Positions 63,081 to 64,000 of a DNA stretch of 64,000 nt are shown here, in pieces. A model generated the notes under the pieces. The model saw nothing but the letters and a program-made list of their open reading frames with translations, was not told the origin of the DNA and did no database searches. Origin of the DNA: Aptenodytes patagonicus (taxonomy: Eukaryota > Chordata > Aves > Sphenisciformes > Spheniscidae); assembly GCF_965638725.1 (NCBI RefSeq), contig NC_134954.1, positions 6,195,001-6,259,000 on the forward strand. Direction: 5' to 3'. Each line of letters starts with the position of its first letter. The first letter of the stretch is position 1. Made by a program: the position numbers and the translations under genes.

Positions 63081-64000
63081 AAGTCTGGCACCGGTCTGGG
63101 GCCTCTTGCCCCCCAGGCAGCTCGTCTTCTGCACCGCCTTGTCTCCATTCCCTGCAATTTCAAATCTCCACGCTCTTTCATTCCTGCGATACCGGCTAAT
63201 TCTGGTTTGGCGGAGGAGATTTGCAGTCCTCTCACATGCACACTCTTGCGGCTGAATGAAGTTTATTGCTGCACAGGTTATCGCCGGAAATTTACATCTG
63301 AGAGAGTTGGAGGATATAAACCAATAAAAGCAGCCAGTATCAAGATTTTAATGGTCGTTGGGTTATGTTGCCTTCAGAGAGGCTGGCTGAATTTATGTAG
63401 CCAAACCACCCTAAGAACGAAGCTTGAAAGCTTCATTGTATAGTACCTTATTCGTGCAATAAATAAGCTTCAAAAATACTCCTCCCTTAGGAGAAGAAAA
63501 GAGTTGCAGAAATATACTCCTACTGTTTCAAAGCGCTATCCAGACCTCAGTTGTATCCTTCCGAATAACCTGACGTTAATGAGGTATACATTCTGCAATG
63601 CATTGCTCTGACTACTTGCGGTGAATTTGCCCAGGCTAAAGCGATTGTATGCCAGTGTACAAAACTCTCATATCGGAGAATCTTGGTGTCCTACAGCAGT
63701 GCGCTGAGTAGCATAAATAACGGCTTTTCAAGAAGATGTAAGAAGTAGTTTGAGAGAAGAGGAAACGAGGAGAGACCAACAGGAATGTTTTAATGGTGGT
63801 GGACATGCTATCTATCTGCGTAACGTGGTGCTTCAGAATCTGTTAAAGAGAATTGGTTTGGGTGGTTGTAAAAATACATGTTTGGGACTTTTAGTATATT
63901 TTTTCTACATTTTTGACCATACTCTTTGGCCTATGTGCCATTTACACATGCAAATCTCATCTATTTTTTCATAAAAGTTTAACGTTCTGTTCCATTATAT
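63081..64000. other. Upstream flank of SLC16A14
   Basis: AT-rich sequence right of the island, up to the window edge. I see no gene, RNA gene or repeat family here. Confidence 0.6.

Noticed and set aside
62375..63199. 274-codon plus-strand frame in the second CpG island
   Set aside because: Same GC effect: Arg/Pro/Ala-rich with no recognisable motif. The opposite strand shows a better donor fitting the SLC16A14 first exon.

Overview
This is vertebrate nuclear DNA, almost certainly from a bird. The signs are two CpG islands in otherwise AT-rich sequence, multi-exon genes with GT-AG introns, CR1 LINE copies (the main avian retrotransposon) including one with a long open reverse-transcriptase frame, and a solo LTR of a type common in bird genomes. 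No bacterial, phage or operon-like structure is visible. The order matches the vertebrate locus TRIP12 (-), FBXO36 (+), SLC16A14 (-). Two complete coding genes can be read exon by exon.

Layout. 1-15.6 kb: 5' intronic sequence assigned to TRIP12 (minus strand); no TRIP12 coding exon was seen, and the assignment rests on synteny. 15.3-16.7 kb: CpG island shared head-to-head by TRIP12 and FBXO36. 16,403-47,298: FBXO36 (plus), four coding exons, 189 residues, with introns of 20.1, 6.6 and 3.6 kb. Intron 2 holds a 1.5-kb 5'-truncated CR1 in antisense orientation plus older CR1 debris. 47.3-51.0 kb: tail-to-tail region between FBXO36 and SLC16A14. 51,008-58,236: SLC16A14 (minus), four coding exons, 516 residues, with a solo ERVL-like LTR in one intron. 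About 62.0-63.1 kb: second CpG island with the likely non-coding first exon of SLC16A14. The last kilobase is upstream flank in which I see no gene.

The genes do not form a pathway. TRIP12 is a HECT E3 ubiquitin ligase and FBXO36 an F-box protein, so the divergent promoter joins two ubiquitin-system genes. SLC16A14 (MCT14) is an orphan member of the monocarboxylate transporter family.

I found no clear new biological system. The most useful leads are: a splice-site-bounded 201-nt open segment on the plus strand inside the TRIP12 intron; the FBXO36 stop codon lying inside an AATAAA poly(A) signal; an (AAAT)n microsatellite touching the FBXO36 exon 3 donor; a TISU/YY1-like start codon with an RFX-like half site at FBXO36; an alternative 5' exon candidate for SLC16A14; a MITE-like element; and an LTR carrying a perfect CRE beside a TATA box.
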